DNA of 36,026 nucleotides from Calditrichota bacterium (lineage in GTDB: Bacteria > Electryoneota > B3-LCP): the NCBI GenBank assembly GCA_020051775.1, contig JAGVQJ010000013.1, forward strand, positions 1-36,026. Direction: 5' to 3'. Each line of letters begins with the position of its first letter. Positions within the stretch are counted from its first letter, which is position 1. Of this stretch, positions 24,134 to 32,279 are shown piece by piece. The notes beneath the pieces are model-generated. The model saw only the letters and a program-made list of their open reading frames with translations, was not told where the DNA came from and made no database searches. A program made the position numbers and the translations under genes.

Positions 24134-26182
24134 ATGAAATGGCTGATGATAATCGTCATATTTCCTGCCCTTTGCTGGGCACAGGAATTCCAATTCTGCC
24201 AGGAATTCGATACCATCCCAGTGGAGATCAATGGGTGGAGGCCATACGCGTCGTGGGTGGGAGGACTTTCTGAATCTAAAGTTGCCATGTCCGATATTGA
24301 CGGAGATTCTGATCTCGATTTATTTGTCGGAGTTTTTATCGGCACAATTCTCTATTTTCAGAATATGGGTAATGCCAATGATGCTGACTTTGTTTTCCAG
24401 ATTTATAATTTTGCTGGGATCGATGTTGATTCCCGAGCCAATCCCTGTTTTCGTGATATGGATGCAGATGGAGATTTAGATCTGGTATTTTCAGATGGTT
24501 TTCCCCACGTGCTTTTCTATCGAAATGATGGGACAGCATCTCAGCCGGAGTTCGTTTTTACCGATAGCATTCTGATAACAGGTCCACCTTGGTGTAGAGG
24601 CCCAGAGTTAGTTGACATTGATGCTGATGGGGATTTGGATTTGTTTGGAGGAAGTTGGGGTCAAGTATCATTCTTCCGCAATGTGGGGTCAGCGCAAAAT
24701 TATAATTTCGGTTTGGTTACAGGTAATTTTGAGGGAATAAATGTTGGAGATAAGGCTTCTCCTGAATTTATAGATATAGATGCTGATGGTGATTTGGATC
24801 TATTTATAGGCAATGAAGCGGGGAGAATATGGCATTACCGCAACGATGGAACCGCACAAAACTATAATTTCACTTATGTGGCCAATAATTACAACAACAT
24901 TGATGTGGGCGGATACGCTTCCCCGGAATTTGCCGATATAGATGGGGATGGGGATTATGATCTATTGGTAGGGCGGGAACAGCCGGGGCCATCGCTCAGC
25001 CCTGGAGATATTTATTATTACCGGAACACGGGCACACCCCAACAAGCCCAGTGGGAATTGGTTACTAAAAATTATATCTGCTTGGATGGTGGCAACCAAG
25101 CTCAATCAGCAACCACCGATATTGACGCGGATGCAGATCGAGATCTTTTTATCCAACTGGCTGGAAACAACTTGAGCTACTATCAAAATGTCGGGACACA
25201 AGTTTCGGCATTTTACGAATGGATTACCGACAATTATCAAAATGTTCATGTGAGCTACGCTCATCCAAAATTTGGCGATCTCGACTCCGATGGAGACCCG
25301 GATCTTTTGATGGGTGAAGCGACCATCCCTGGCCCTCCGGGATTGTACTTATTTGGAAATCGCGGCACACCACAGACCGCTTCTTTTTCGCTTTACTCCA
25401 GCAATCTCGTCCCCGGAGTATTCACCCAGAGCACAGTAACAATCGTTCCGACTCTGGCCGATATTGACAACGATAATGATCTTGATCTCTTTATCGGTGT
25501 CGGCGATGCTCATTTCTACTATTTCCAGAATACTGGCAGTCCCTTATTGCCGCAATTCACACTAGCCAGCAGCAACTGGCAGAATGTCTATCCTTCAAAT
25601 TGGGCTAACGGTCAATTGATCCCTGAATTCTACGATATTGATCATGATGGAGATTTGGATCTTTTTTGTGGGACTCTGAGAGATTGGAATCAACTTCGTT
25701 TCTATAGAAATATAGGAACCTCTTATAATGCGCAAATGGTGTTCGTGGATTCAACGTTTCTCGGGGAGGGTTTTAATCACTTTACCGGTGTTGACATTTT
25801 CGATATTGACGGCGATGGGGATGGCGATTTCCTATGCTCAACTTATAATGGTGGCATGGTTTTCTTCCGCAACATCACCGGCGAATCTCCTGTCCACCCA
25901 GACCCCAAGCGACCCGCGCCCAGCTATCCGCGCATCACTATTCTGCCGAATCCGGGAAATTCCACCATAGCCGCAAGCTACAACCTGCAAGCTGCAAGCC
26001 AGGTAAGTTTAAAAGTCTTCGACATCACCGGCAGGCTCACCGGCACCCTCTTTTACGGCTTCCAGTTGCCGGGCACGTACTCGTTTTCGTGGGATGCGGC
26101 GAATAAAGCGGCGGGGGTGTATGTGGTGCGGTTGGAGGCAGGAGGGGAAGTTGAGGTAAGCAAAGCAGTTGTGGTGAAATGA
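24134..26182 (+). CDS. Secreted FG-GAP/VCBS-repeat protein with C-terminal sorting domain
   Basis: The ATG has GAGGAG six nt upstream and a signal peptide (MKWLMIIVIFPALCWA). About ten repeats follow, each centred on a calcium-loop-like DxDxDGDxDL sequence (for example DIDADGDLDLFIG and DIDGDGDYDLLVG) with an FYRNxGT-type strand between them, as in FG-GAP beta-propellers; two propeller-like sets are possible. These proteins are usually extracellular and adhesive or structural. The last ~80 residues form a sorting domain starting ITILPNPGNSTI and ending KAVVVK. Codons in about 24290-25860 look richer in A and T than in neighbouring genes. A heptamer-repeat hairpin follows the stop. Confidence 0.88.
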   Translation: MKWLMIIVIFPALCWAQEFQFCQEFDTIPVEINGWRPYASWVGGLSESKVAMSDIDGDSDLDLFVGVFIGTILYFQNMGNANDADFVFQIYNFAGIDVDSRANPCFRDMDADGDLDLVFSDGFPHVLFYRNDGTASQPEFVFTDSILITGPPWCRGPELVDIDADGDLDLFGGSWGQVSFFRNVGSAQNYNFGLVTGNFEGINVGDKASPEFIDIDADGDLDLFIGNEAGRIWHYRNDGTAQNYNFTYVANNYNNIDVGGYASPEFADIDGDGDYDLLVGREQPGPSLSPGDIYYYRNTGTPQQAQWELVTKNYICLDGGNQAQSATTDIDADADRDLFIQLAGNNLSYYQNVGTQVSAFYEWITDNYQNVHVSYAHPKFGDLDSDGDPDLLMGEATIPGPPGLYLFGNRGTPQTASFSLYSSNLVPGVFTQSTVTIVPTLADIDNDNDLDLFIGVGDAHFYYFQNTGSPLLPQFTLASSNWQNVYPSNWANGQLIPEFYDIDHDGDLDLFCGTLRDWNQLRFYRNIGTSYNAQMVFVDSTFLGEGFNHFTGVDIFDIDGDGDGDFLCSTYNGGMVFFRNITGESPVHPDPKRPAPSYPRITILPNPGNSTIAASYNLQAASQVSLKVFDITGRLTGTLFYGFQLPGTYSFSWDAANKAAGVYVVRLEAGGEVEVSKAVVVK

Positions 26183-26187
26183 GTCTT

Positions 26188-26270
26188 GAGTTATGAGTTA
26201 TGAGTTATGAGTTATGAGATTGTTTCATTTTTTTCATTCATAACTCATCATTCATAACTCATAACTTTTT
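26188..26270. repeat. Heptamer repeats forming a bidirectional terminator-like hairpin
   Basis: Four tandem GAGTTAT units (26188-26215) face inverted copies (ATAACTC type, about 26238-26265). The arms can pair over at least 14 bp (GTTATGAGTTATGA), and a run of six T follows on the plus strand. It can terminate the FG-GAP gene. The inverted arm also codes for the last residues of SelA. Confidence 0.65.
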
Positions 26271-27654
26271 TCATCGCTTCTGCCAGCTCCCCGAGCTCAT
26301 CTTCCCCCACCGCCTTCAAATCCACGTACACGTCATTCTTGTGCACGTAGCCGATGACCGGAGGGTTGCCCTGGCGTAACCGGGCGGCCAATTGCCCGGC
26401 AGACAAACCCTTCACGCGCAGAGCCAGCGCCGCAGAGGGGAATTCTTCCAGTGGCAGAGCTCCAGAACCCAACTGCGCCTTCGTGGCCACGATGGTTATT
26501 TTAGCATTGTCAGGCAGCCCGCGTTCCTTGAGCAGGGCCAACACCTCGTTGGCTCGCTGGGTCGCAGCTTCGGGGTCTTCCGTCAAACGCGCCAACACTG
26601 GATGGTTTTTCATTAGCTTTCCCGGTGAGAGGTACAGTTTCAGTGTCTCTTCCAGGAACGCCAGGGTCAGTTTGTCAGGGCGTAGAGCGCGCATCAGCGG
26701 ATTGCGGCGGAGGCGCTTCAATATCTCGGTTTCCCCCACCAGAATGCCCGCTTGCGGCCCTCCCAGGATTTTGTCTCCGCTGAATGTGACCACGCTCGAT
26801 CCGGCAGCCACACTCTGCGACACCACAGGTTCCGGCGGCAATCCCCAGCGCTTCAGATCGTAGATCACTCCCCCGCCCAAGTCGTGGATTAAAGGAAAAC
26901 CTCGCCGTTTGCACAGATCGGCAAGCTCCTCGACTTGAACTTCTTCCACGAATCCCTTCACCCGGTAGTTGCTCGAATGCGCCAGCAGTACTACCCCGGT
27001 CCTAGAAGTGATGGCCTCCTCGTAATCTCGCAAGTAGGTTCTGTTAGTCGTACCGACTTCTACCAGCTTCGCGCCGGACTTGCGCATGACTTCAGGCAGG
27101 CGAAACGAGCCGCCGATCTCGATCAACTGCCCGCGCGAGACGATGGTCTCCTTGCGGTAGGAAAGCGTGTTCAGCGCCAACAGCACCGCCGCGGCGTTGT
27201 TGTTCACGACCGCGCTTGAGGGGGCTCCCGAAAGGATTCTGAGCAGGTCATTCAGCGTTTCCTGCCGGTCGCCGCGCTGCCCGGAAGCGAGATCCAACTC
27301 CACATTGCAGAATCCTCGGGCGCGTTGAAAGGCTTGGCTGTAGGCTTCATCCAGCAGTGGAGCTCGGCCCAATCCTGTGTGTAAGAGAATCCCCGTGCCG
27401 TTAATAACGCGCCTCAAGCGTGGCTCGAGTAACACTTTAAGAGTACTCTTGATTTGCTCGATTATAGCAATTGAATCAGGAACAGTTTCAGATCCTGCCA
27501 GAATCTCCTGGCGAAAGGACTCCAGAACTTCCTGGCAGAGTCGCTTGATGAGCGAATGGGAATATTCGGCGATCATCTCCTGCAATGAAGCCGTTTCCAG
27601 CAGGGAATTGACTTGTGGGAGGCGTTTCAGACGAGCTTGAAGTATGGCGTCCAT
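26248..27654 (-). CDS. selA: L-seryl-tRNA(Sec) selenium transferase SelA
   Basis: SelA converts Ser-tRNA(Sec) to Sec-tRNA(Sec) with selenophosphate, using pyridoxal phosphate. The 468-residue length is standard. INGTGILLHTGLGRAPL at 84-100 and the PLP-lysine motif SGDKILGGPQAG at 292-303 (Lys295) are diagnostic; NVELDLASGQRGDR and HDLGGGVIYDL add support. The gene shows that this organism makes selenocysteine. selB, selD and the Sec tRNA are not in the window. The ATG at 27654 has only a weak SD-like AAGAG. The C-terminal residues VMSYE and the stop are encoded inside a heptamer repeat, so the original end was probably altered by the repeat; the catalytic part is unaffected. Confidence 0.97.
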   Translation of the reverse strand: MDAILQARLKRLPQVNSLLETASLQEMIAEYSHSLIKRLCQEVLESFRQEILAGSETVPDSIAIIEQIKSTLKVLLEPRLRRVINGTGILLHTGLGRAPLLDEAYSQAFQRARGFCNVELDLASGQRGDRQETLNDLLRILSGAPSSAVVNNNAAAVLLALNTLSYRKETIVSRGQLIEIGGSFRLPEVMRKSGAKLVEVGTTNRTYLRDYEEAITSRTGVVLLAHSSNYRVKGFVEEVQVEELADLCKRRGFPLIHDLGGGVIYDLKRWGLPPEPVVSQSVAAGSSVVTFSGDKILGGPQAGILVGETEILKRLRRNPLMRALRPDKLTLAFLEETLKLYLSPGKLMKNHPVLARLTEDPEAATQRANEVLALLKERGLPDNAKITIVATKAQLGSGALPLEEFPSAALALRVKGLSAGQLAARLRQGNPPVIGYVHKNDVYVDLKAVGEDELGELAEAMKKVMSYE

Positions 27655-27661
27655 GTCTCTT

Positions 27662-27743
27662 GCCCACCCCTAAAGGAGTGGGCTACGACTGGATAAAAGC
27701 CCGCTGAAGCGGGCTCCTCCGGGAATAGCCCCCTTTAGGGGGG
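27662..27743. repeat. Cluster of three short GC-rich hairpins upstream of selA
   Basis: Hairpins are GCCCAC/GTGGGC (27662-27683), AGCCCGCT/AGCGGGCT with a GA loop (27698-27715) and CCCCC/GGGGG with a TTTA loop (27729-27742). They fill most of the 140-nt gap between the barrel-protein gene and selA and look like compound REP-like sequence. A run of GC-rich repeats continues to about 27790. Confidence 0.55.
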
Positions 27744-27794
27744 TTTGTATTAAATGTAGCCCCGTGCTTGAACGCGAGGCGGGTGCGCGGGGAA

Positions 27795-29378
27795 TTAAAA
27801 TGTACTCCTGAGTTGCAGCTTTACTCCATCGAAGGGGTCCACGATGCGGCAGCGACCCGAGGTGCATTTCAATCCGCCGCGTTCCTGCCCGACGAACAGC
27901 AGCAGATCGTGCTGCTTCAGCAGAGTTAGGCTAAGTTCAGTTCCAAACCACATGCTTTGATCATCGCCCAAGAGGTTGTCCAAACCATTGAATACTGGTA
28001 CGTCTCGGTTCTTGTTCTCGTCTGGATTGCCACTGGTTTCCATAATTATAGTAAAGCCGCCCCAGGTAGTGCGCGACAAAGTTACGGCCAGGAAGGATTC
28101 CCAGTAATTATCGCCGTTTCTTAAATCCCTCAGGTGCATTAACTCAAGGTGCCCGGTCAGTCCATAGATGTTTGTCAGCAAATAAGTCCCTTCTACCGCA
28201 CCGCCCTGTTTCTGCGGCCAGCTCGCAGCCAAGGCCTCTTCATTAATGCCCAGATCCAAGCGCAGGAAATGACCTCCTGGGAAAGTATACTCGCCCTCGA
28301 TAAAGGCCTGCCAGAAAGGACTATCTTCTTCGTGTAGCGAGGGGATCAGAGAATTATTCCGGTGGTGTGACGACCGGCTGAAATTAGCGGTCAGCGATAC
28401 CGGCTCTGCGGGAGTCGCGCTGGCTTCGATCTGGAAACCGACCTCGTCCCACACTTCAATCACGTGCGGATGCTTGGCCAACAGGTTGGTCGTGAATTCG
28501 CGCTGCACGATGGGTGGATTCTGGAAGGCTAAAGGTTCGGCATTATATTGAATGGAAGAACTGGAGGGAGCCGGATACCGCTTGAAATTATAATCCTTAT
28601 AATCAGCTACCAGACCGATCCCGGCGAAGGAATAGTCCAGGGCCAGGTAATTGCCGTAGTAAGGATTCTTTGAACCGGGGAGGGCATGATCTTCTCGCAC
28701 GTACTGCAGTGCGGTTTCAGCATATAGTCCCACACCCATCGGGAGGTTGAACTCCAGGAATCCGCCGGGCATGCGTGTTTCGGGATAATTCTGAAGGGAG
28801 GAATCAAAGGGGATCTGGAAAAAATATCCCGCCAAAGCCACACCGGGCAGGACTGAACCTTTCAACATAGCTCCTTGATAATCAGCCTCACGCACAGCGC
28901 TGGAACCTGTCCCTTGCGTGGGGTGGGAGCGCCCGCGAAAAGCGATACCACTGATCGGGCCGGAATTGACCACCACTTTAACGCCGGATAGGTTGCTGTC
29001 ATAATTCAGCGTGTAATCACGATATAGATTCAGCGCCAAACCCCGCCCCGCGGTGGCGTAAAAATTCCCGATGGTTGCGGTAAAGTATTTGTGAGAGTAT
29101 TCCAGGAATTTGTAATTGATGGATTCGATTCCGTCCAATTTTTCGCCGAATTCAGAAGGCCGGTAGAGGGTATTACGCAGGCCAAGTTGCAGGTTCTTAT
29201 AATTTAGCGACAGATCTGTGACATTCTCAAACCAGTCTCTTTGTTGCTGGCGCCCCTGAAGCAGAACCTCGCCTTGCGCCCAGCGTAGTAGATTGCTGGC
29301 GCGGATGGAGAATTCTTGAGCATAAGCTGTCCCTATGTTGGCTAGCAGTAATATAATTAAGCAGATCGTCCGTTTCAT
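27795..29378 (-). CDS. Outer-membrane beta-barrel protein, DUF6029-like
   Basis: This 527-residue protein has a signal peptide (MKRTICLIILLLANIGTAYAQ). The body is a long series of amphipathic strands and ends in an aromatic residue (KLQLRSTF), as in large outer-membrane barrels. The phrase GRGLALNLYRDYTLNYDSNL followed by SGVKV resembles the core of DUF6029 proteins, which are common in the FCB group and have no known function. The ATG at 29378 was chosen because AAAGGG lies nine nt upstream; an ATG at 29387 would abut that SD. A promoter is at 29414-29442. Confidence 0.75.
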   Translation of the reverse strand: MKRTICLIILLLANIGTAYAQEFSIRASNLLRWAQGEVLLQGRQQQRDWFENVTDLSLNYKNLQLGLRNTLYRPSEFGEKLDGIESINYKFLEYSHKYFTATIGNFYATAGRGLALNLYRDYTLNYDSNLSGVKVVVNSGPISGIAFRGRSHPTQGTGSSAVREADYQGAMLKGSVLPGVALAGYFFQIPFDSSLQNYPETRMPGGFLEFNLPMGVGLYAETALQYVREDHALPGSKNPYYGNYLALDYSFAGIGLVADYKDYNFKRYPAPSSSSIQYNAEPLAFQNPPIVQREFTTNLLAKHPHVIEVWDEVGFQIEASATPAEPVSLTANFSRSSHHRNNSLIPSLHEEDSPFWQAFIEGEYTFPGGHFLRLDLGINEEALAASWPQKQGGAVEGTYLLTNIYGLTGHLELMHLRDLRNGDNYWESFLAVTLSRTTWGGFTIIMETSGNPDENKNRDVPVFNGLDNLLGDDQSMWFGTELSLTLLKQHDLLLFVGQERGGLKCTSGRCRIVDPFDGVKLQLRSTF

Positions 29379-29413
29379 TCCTTGCATCCCTTTGGGTGAT
29401 TTGTATTCTATCT

Positions 29414-29442
29414 AAAATAAGCGATTTCAAAGGGAATTGCAA
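29414..29442 (-). promoter_or_regulatory. sigma70-type promoter of the DUF6029-like gene
   Basis: TTGCAA and TATTTT are separated by 17 nt on the minus strand, the same pair of hexamers as in the citryl-CoA lyase promoter. Confidence 0.45.
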
Positions 29443-29463
29443 GGAAAAAGCTATGTTGTTCCT

Positions 29464-30474
29464 TCAAGCGACTTTTTTCGCAATGAGTACGCCGGTCTGC
29501 TCCGTCAGATCGAAGGCTCGCACCAAAGTAAACCCAGTCTGCTGAAACCAGGATTCGACCCCTTCACGTGAATAGGTGGTTCCTGCATCTGTACCCAGCA
29601 GCATATTTACCGCAAACAGTGCCGTCCACAAGGGTTGAGTTCCATCGGGGGATATGAAAAAATCTTTCAGCACCAACAACCCATCGGGAACCAGCGCTTC
29701 CCGGATCTTTGTCAGCAACGTCAGATTATCATTCTTGCCTAAAGAATGAATAATATTGGATAACAGGACTGCGTTAAATCCACTGGGTAGAGTTGTTTTG
29801 AGGTAGTCCCCCGCCTGAAAGACAACCCTCTCCCCTACGTTGGACTCATTGCGATATTCCTGAAAGATGGGCTCAACTTCCGGTAAGTCGAAGACTACAG
29901 CCTGTAAACCTGGGAATTTTTGGCAGGCTTCAAAAGCATAACTTCCCGGTCCGCCACCCACGTCCAGCAAGCGTTTGCGGCCATTTAAATCAACCTGGCT
30001 CCAGAGAGATTCCCCTAAGAGTCTGGCGGAATTGGCCATTCCGGCGATGAAATTGTGCAGCCGTTCTCCCCTGTCATCCGCTACCACAGCACCCACCGGC
30101 TGTCCGCTTTTTAACACTTCCTCCAGACGCATCCAGCGAAATTCCAACAAATTCCAGTTGTGTTTCAGTATGTCTCCCTGATAATGAGGCGAACCGGACA
30201 CGAGAAGCTCCTGGGATATTTCCGTGTTAGAATAATGATCACCGCTCTTCTGCAGAAAACCCAAAGAAACCAGGGCATTCATAAAAATCCCGGTGGCGCG
30301 CTCGTCCCAGACCTTCTTCGCAGCGATTAAAGGGATGGTTGCCGGATTCACGTTTAAGAGATCAAAGAGGCCTTCGCGGTTGGCAGTCAAGATTAAAATG
30401 GCTTGTCTGAATCCCCCGCTGACCTGCATGAGTTTTTTATTCAGGATGGCAATTTCAGCGTTCTGATCGTCCAT
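29464..30474 (-). CDS. SAM-dependent O-methyltransferase-like protein
   Basis: The 336 residues start with a helical dimerisation/winged-helix domain (about 10-100: GIFMNALVSLGFLQKSGDHYSN) and continue into a class I methyltransferase fold. The SAM site is LLDVGGGPGSYAFEAC near 165-180, and VVFDLPEVEP follows as the acidic loop. This is the layout of the hydroxyindole/acetylserotonin O-methyltransferase family (for example polyketide and carotenoid O-methyltransferases). The substrate is unknown and no biosynthetic cluster surrounds it. The ATG at 30474 has GGAG six nt upstream; a TTG at 30486 is less likely. It would consume SAM made by metK in this window. Confidence 0.85.
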   Translation of the reverse strand: MDDQNAEIAILNKKLMQVSGGFRQAILILTANREGLFDLLNVNPATIPLIAAKKVWDERATGIFMNALVSLGFLQKSGDHYSNTEISQELLVSGSPHYQGDILKHNWNLLEFRWMRLEEVLKSGQPVGAVVADDRGERLHNFIAGMANSARLLGESLWSQVDLNGRKRLLDVGGGPGSYAFEACQKFPGLQAVVFDLPEVEPIFQEYRNESNVGERVVFQAGDYLKTTLPSGFNAVLLSNIIHSLGKNDNLTLLTKIREALVPDGLLVLKDFFISPDGTQPLWTALFAVNMLLGTDAGTTYSREGVESWFQQTGFTLVRAFDLTEQTGVLIAKKVA

Positions 30475-30502
30475 TTTGCTCTCCAATAGATACCAATTTT
30501 AC

Positions 30503-30531
30503 AAAGTAAGCAATCATTTTCTGCTTAACAA
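30503..30531 (-). promoter_or_regulatory. Possible promoter of the O-methyltransferase gene
   Basis: TTGTTA and TACTTT are separated by 17 nt, about 29 nt before the ATG. The -10 is weak. Confidence 0.35.
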
Positions 30532-30633
30532 GAAAAATAATTGGCAGAAGTGAGTCCGTACTTTATAACAGAGAAAACGGGTGCTTATGCCAGGCAATTA
30601 CGCATAATGCACACGTAATATCGTAATATATAA

Positions 30634-30915
30634 TTACTTACTACCACGAGCGGTTTCGACTCGCGTGAATACAATGTTGGTTGGCTCGATTTCGGATGGC
30701 ACCTTGAAGTCCGGTTTTAGCGTTTTCGACTCTTCATTATTTGGGATATGTAACTCTAAGCTATTTTTGATCTTAGAGATAAACTCCTGACTCATTTCCA
30801 CTTCAAAGACGAACTCATCCAGGTATTCAGGTTTTATTTCAACGGTTCTTTCGCCTACTTGAATCTCCATTATACCATCCGAACCAGGTCGTACAATGGG
30901 CTTGCCATTAGCCAT
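30634..30915 (-). CDS. Small protein of unknown function
   Basis: A 93-residue acidic-to-neutral soluble protein that I do not recognise. It has no signal peptide, membrane segment or Cys motif. Readable stretches are IMEIQVGERTVEIKPEYLDE and VEMSQEFISKIKNSLEL; the second half looks extended. GAGGGAGA lies just before the ATG pair (30921 and 30915), and 30915 has the better spacing. A promoter-like pair at 30961-30988 supports expression. The gene is followed by a 159-nt gap up to the methyltransferase start in which only that gene's possible promoter was seen. Confidence 0.55.
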   Translation of the reverse strand: MANGKPIVRPGSDGIMEIQVGERTVEIKPEYLDEFVFEVEMSQEFISKIKNSLELHIPNNEESKTLKPDFKVPSEIEPTNIVFTRVETARGSK

Positions 30916-30960
30916 TATCATTCTCCCTCAATTGTTTAAGGAGTCGGCTTAACTCTAAAA

Positions 30961-30988
30961 ATATTAACTACCGAATCCAGCTTTCCAA
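30961..30988 (-). promoter_or_regulatory. sigma70-type promoter of the small unknown protein gene
   Basis: TTGGAA and TAATAT are separated by 16 nt on the minus strand, 46 nt before the start codon. The divergent gap 30922-31198 (277 nt) otherwise holds only the prfA promoter. Confidence 0.45.
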
Positions 30989-31108
30989 AAAACCTACTGC
31001 TTAGATTACGTTATTCAAAGGACAATTGTTAGGATCGGGGAGTAACATTTGCTGCCTTAGTGCCTTTCCCGTGCTGGCCTTTCGCAAACCGTTTAAGGGA
31101 AATAACCA

Positions 31109-31137
31109 TTGAATTCGGCGCCTTTTTGATATATATT
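31109..31137 (+). promoter_or_regulatory. sigma70-type promoter of prfA-prmC-rnr-tgt
   Basis: TTGAAT and TATATT are separated by exactly 17 nt. The implied transcript start is about 55 nt before the prfA ATG. Confidence 0.6.
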
Positions 31138-31198
31138 TAACCTATCCCCCTTTCAGCAGATATTAATCGAAGGGGAATCGTATCCTGAAATACTCTCT

Positions 31199-32278
31199 AT
31201 GCTGAATAAAGCGGAACGTTTGCTGGCCAACTTCAAGGAGTTGGAAATTCAGATCAGCGCCCCAGAGGTCTTCGCTGATCAATCTCGCTATCGCGATCTG
31301 CTGCGACAACACAAATCCATGCAGGCGGTGGCGCGCCTGGCACAACAATATATTTCGGTAACACGTGATTTATCCGAATATAATCAGATATTAAAGTCCG
31401 AATCCGACCCCGACCTTAAAACTATCGCGGCCGACGAGCTGCCCCGCTTGAAAGACGAAGAGCAGCGCTTGGCGAATGAATTGAAAATCGCGCTGTTGCC
31501 CAAGGACCAGGACGCCTCCCGCAATGTTATCGTGGAGATCCGCGCCGGGACCGGGGGTGAAGAAGCAGCCCTTTTCGCCGCCGACCTCTATCGCATGTAT
31601 CAGCGTTTCGCCGAACGGCGCGGCTGGAAAGTCGAAGTCATGAACACCTCGGAAGCTGCCGCCGGGGGATTGAAAGAAATCATCTTTGCGATTTCCGGCG
31701 AAGACGTCTTCCAAAAGTTGAAATTCGAATCCGGCGTGCATCGGGTGCAGCGCGTACCGGCTACTGAAGCCTCGGGACGCATACATACTTCGGCCGCCTC
31801 TGTCGCAGTCCTCCCTGAAGTCGAAGAGGTAGAGGTTAGCATCAATCCCGCTGATTTGAAGATTGACGTGTTTCGTTCTTCCGGTCCGGGCGGTCAAAGC
31901 GTCAATACTACCGATTCCGCCGTTCGTGTAACTCATTTGCCGACTGGTTTGGTGGTTTCCTGCCAGGATGAAAAATCCCAGCTTAAGAATAAATCCAAAG
32001 CCATCAAGATCTTAAGAGCGAGATTGTATCAGCAGAAACGCGAAGAAGAGGAATCGCGCCAAGCCGCCGAACGCCGCGCCATGGTTGGTAGCGGCGACCG
32101 TTCCGCGAAAATCCGAACTTACAATTTTCCCCAGGGACGATTAACCGATCATCGCATCGGCTTGACATTATATCGTCTTAGCGATATTCTCGAGGGGAAT
32201 CTTGATGAGGTTGTGGATGCCCTGGTAGTTGACGAGCAAACCCGCCTGCTGGAAGAAGCGTCGCTGGTGGGAGGTTAA
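31199..32278 (+). CDS. prfA: Peptide chain release factor 1
   Basis: RF1 reads UAA and UAG and triggers release of the finished protein. The 359-residue sequence contains the tripeptide anticodon PAT (187-189) in [14 protein letters not shown], and the catalytic GGQ (231-233) in [17 protein letters not shown] rather than SPF distinguishes it from RF2, so it does not compete at the UGA codons proposed here as Sec. No good SD is visible before the ATG, but the N-terminus aligns with the usual RF1 start. The prmC gene follows at once, and its product methylates the GGQ glutamine. Confidence 0.98.
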   Translation: MLNKAERLLANFKELEIQISAPEVFADQSRYRDLLRQHKSMQAVARLAQQYISVTRDLSEYNQILKSESDPDLKTIAADELPRLKDEEQRLANELKIALLPKDQDASRNVIVEIRAGTGGEEAALFAADLYRMYQRFAERRGWKVEVMNTSEAAAGGLKEIIFAISGEDVFQKLKFESGVHRVQRVPATEASGRIHTSAASVAVLPEVEEVEVSINPADLKIDVFRSSGPGGQSVNTTDSAVRVTHLPTGLVVSCQDEKSQLKNKSKAIKILRARLYQQKREEEESRQAAERRAMVGSGDRSAKIRTYNFPQGRLTDHRIGLTLYRLSDILEGNLDEVVDALVVDEQTRLLEEASLVGG

Positions 32279-32279
32279 A

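Noticed and set aside
24005-24193. Minus-strand 62-residue ORF across the palindrome
   Set aside because: It reads through repeat sequence and the start of the FG-GAP gene, with no SD or family resemblance.
26188-26268. CRISPR array
   Set aside because: The units are 7 bp, tandem without spacers, and then inverted; no cas genes are nearby.
30922-31198. A tRNA(Sec) or other RNA gene in the largest gap
   Set aside because: No acceptor stem, T-loop or long variable arm was found; the gap holds two divergent promoters.
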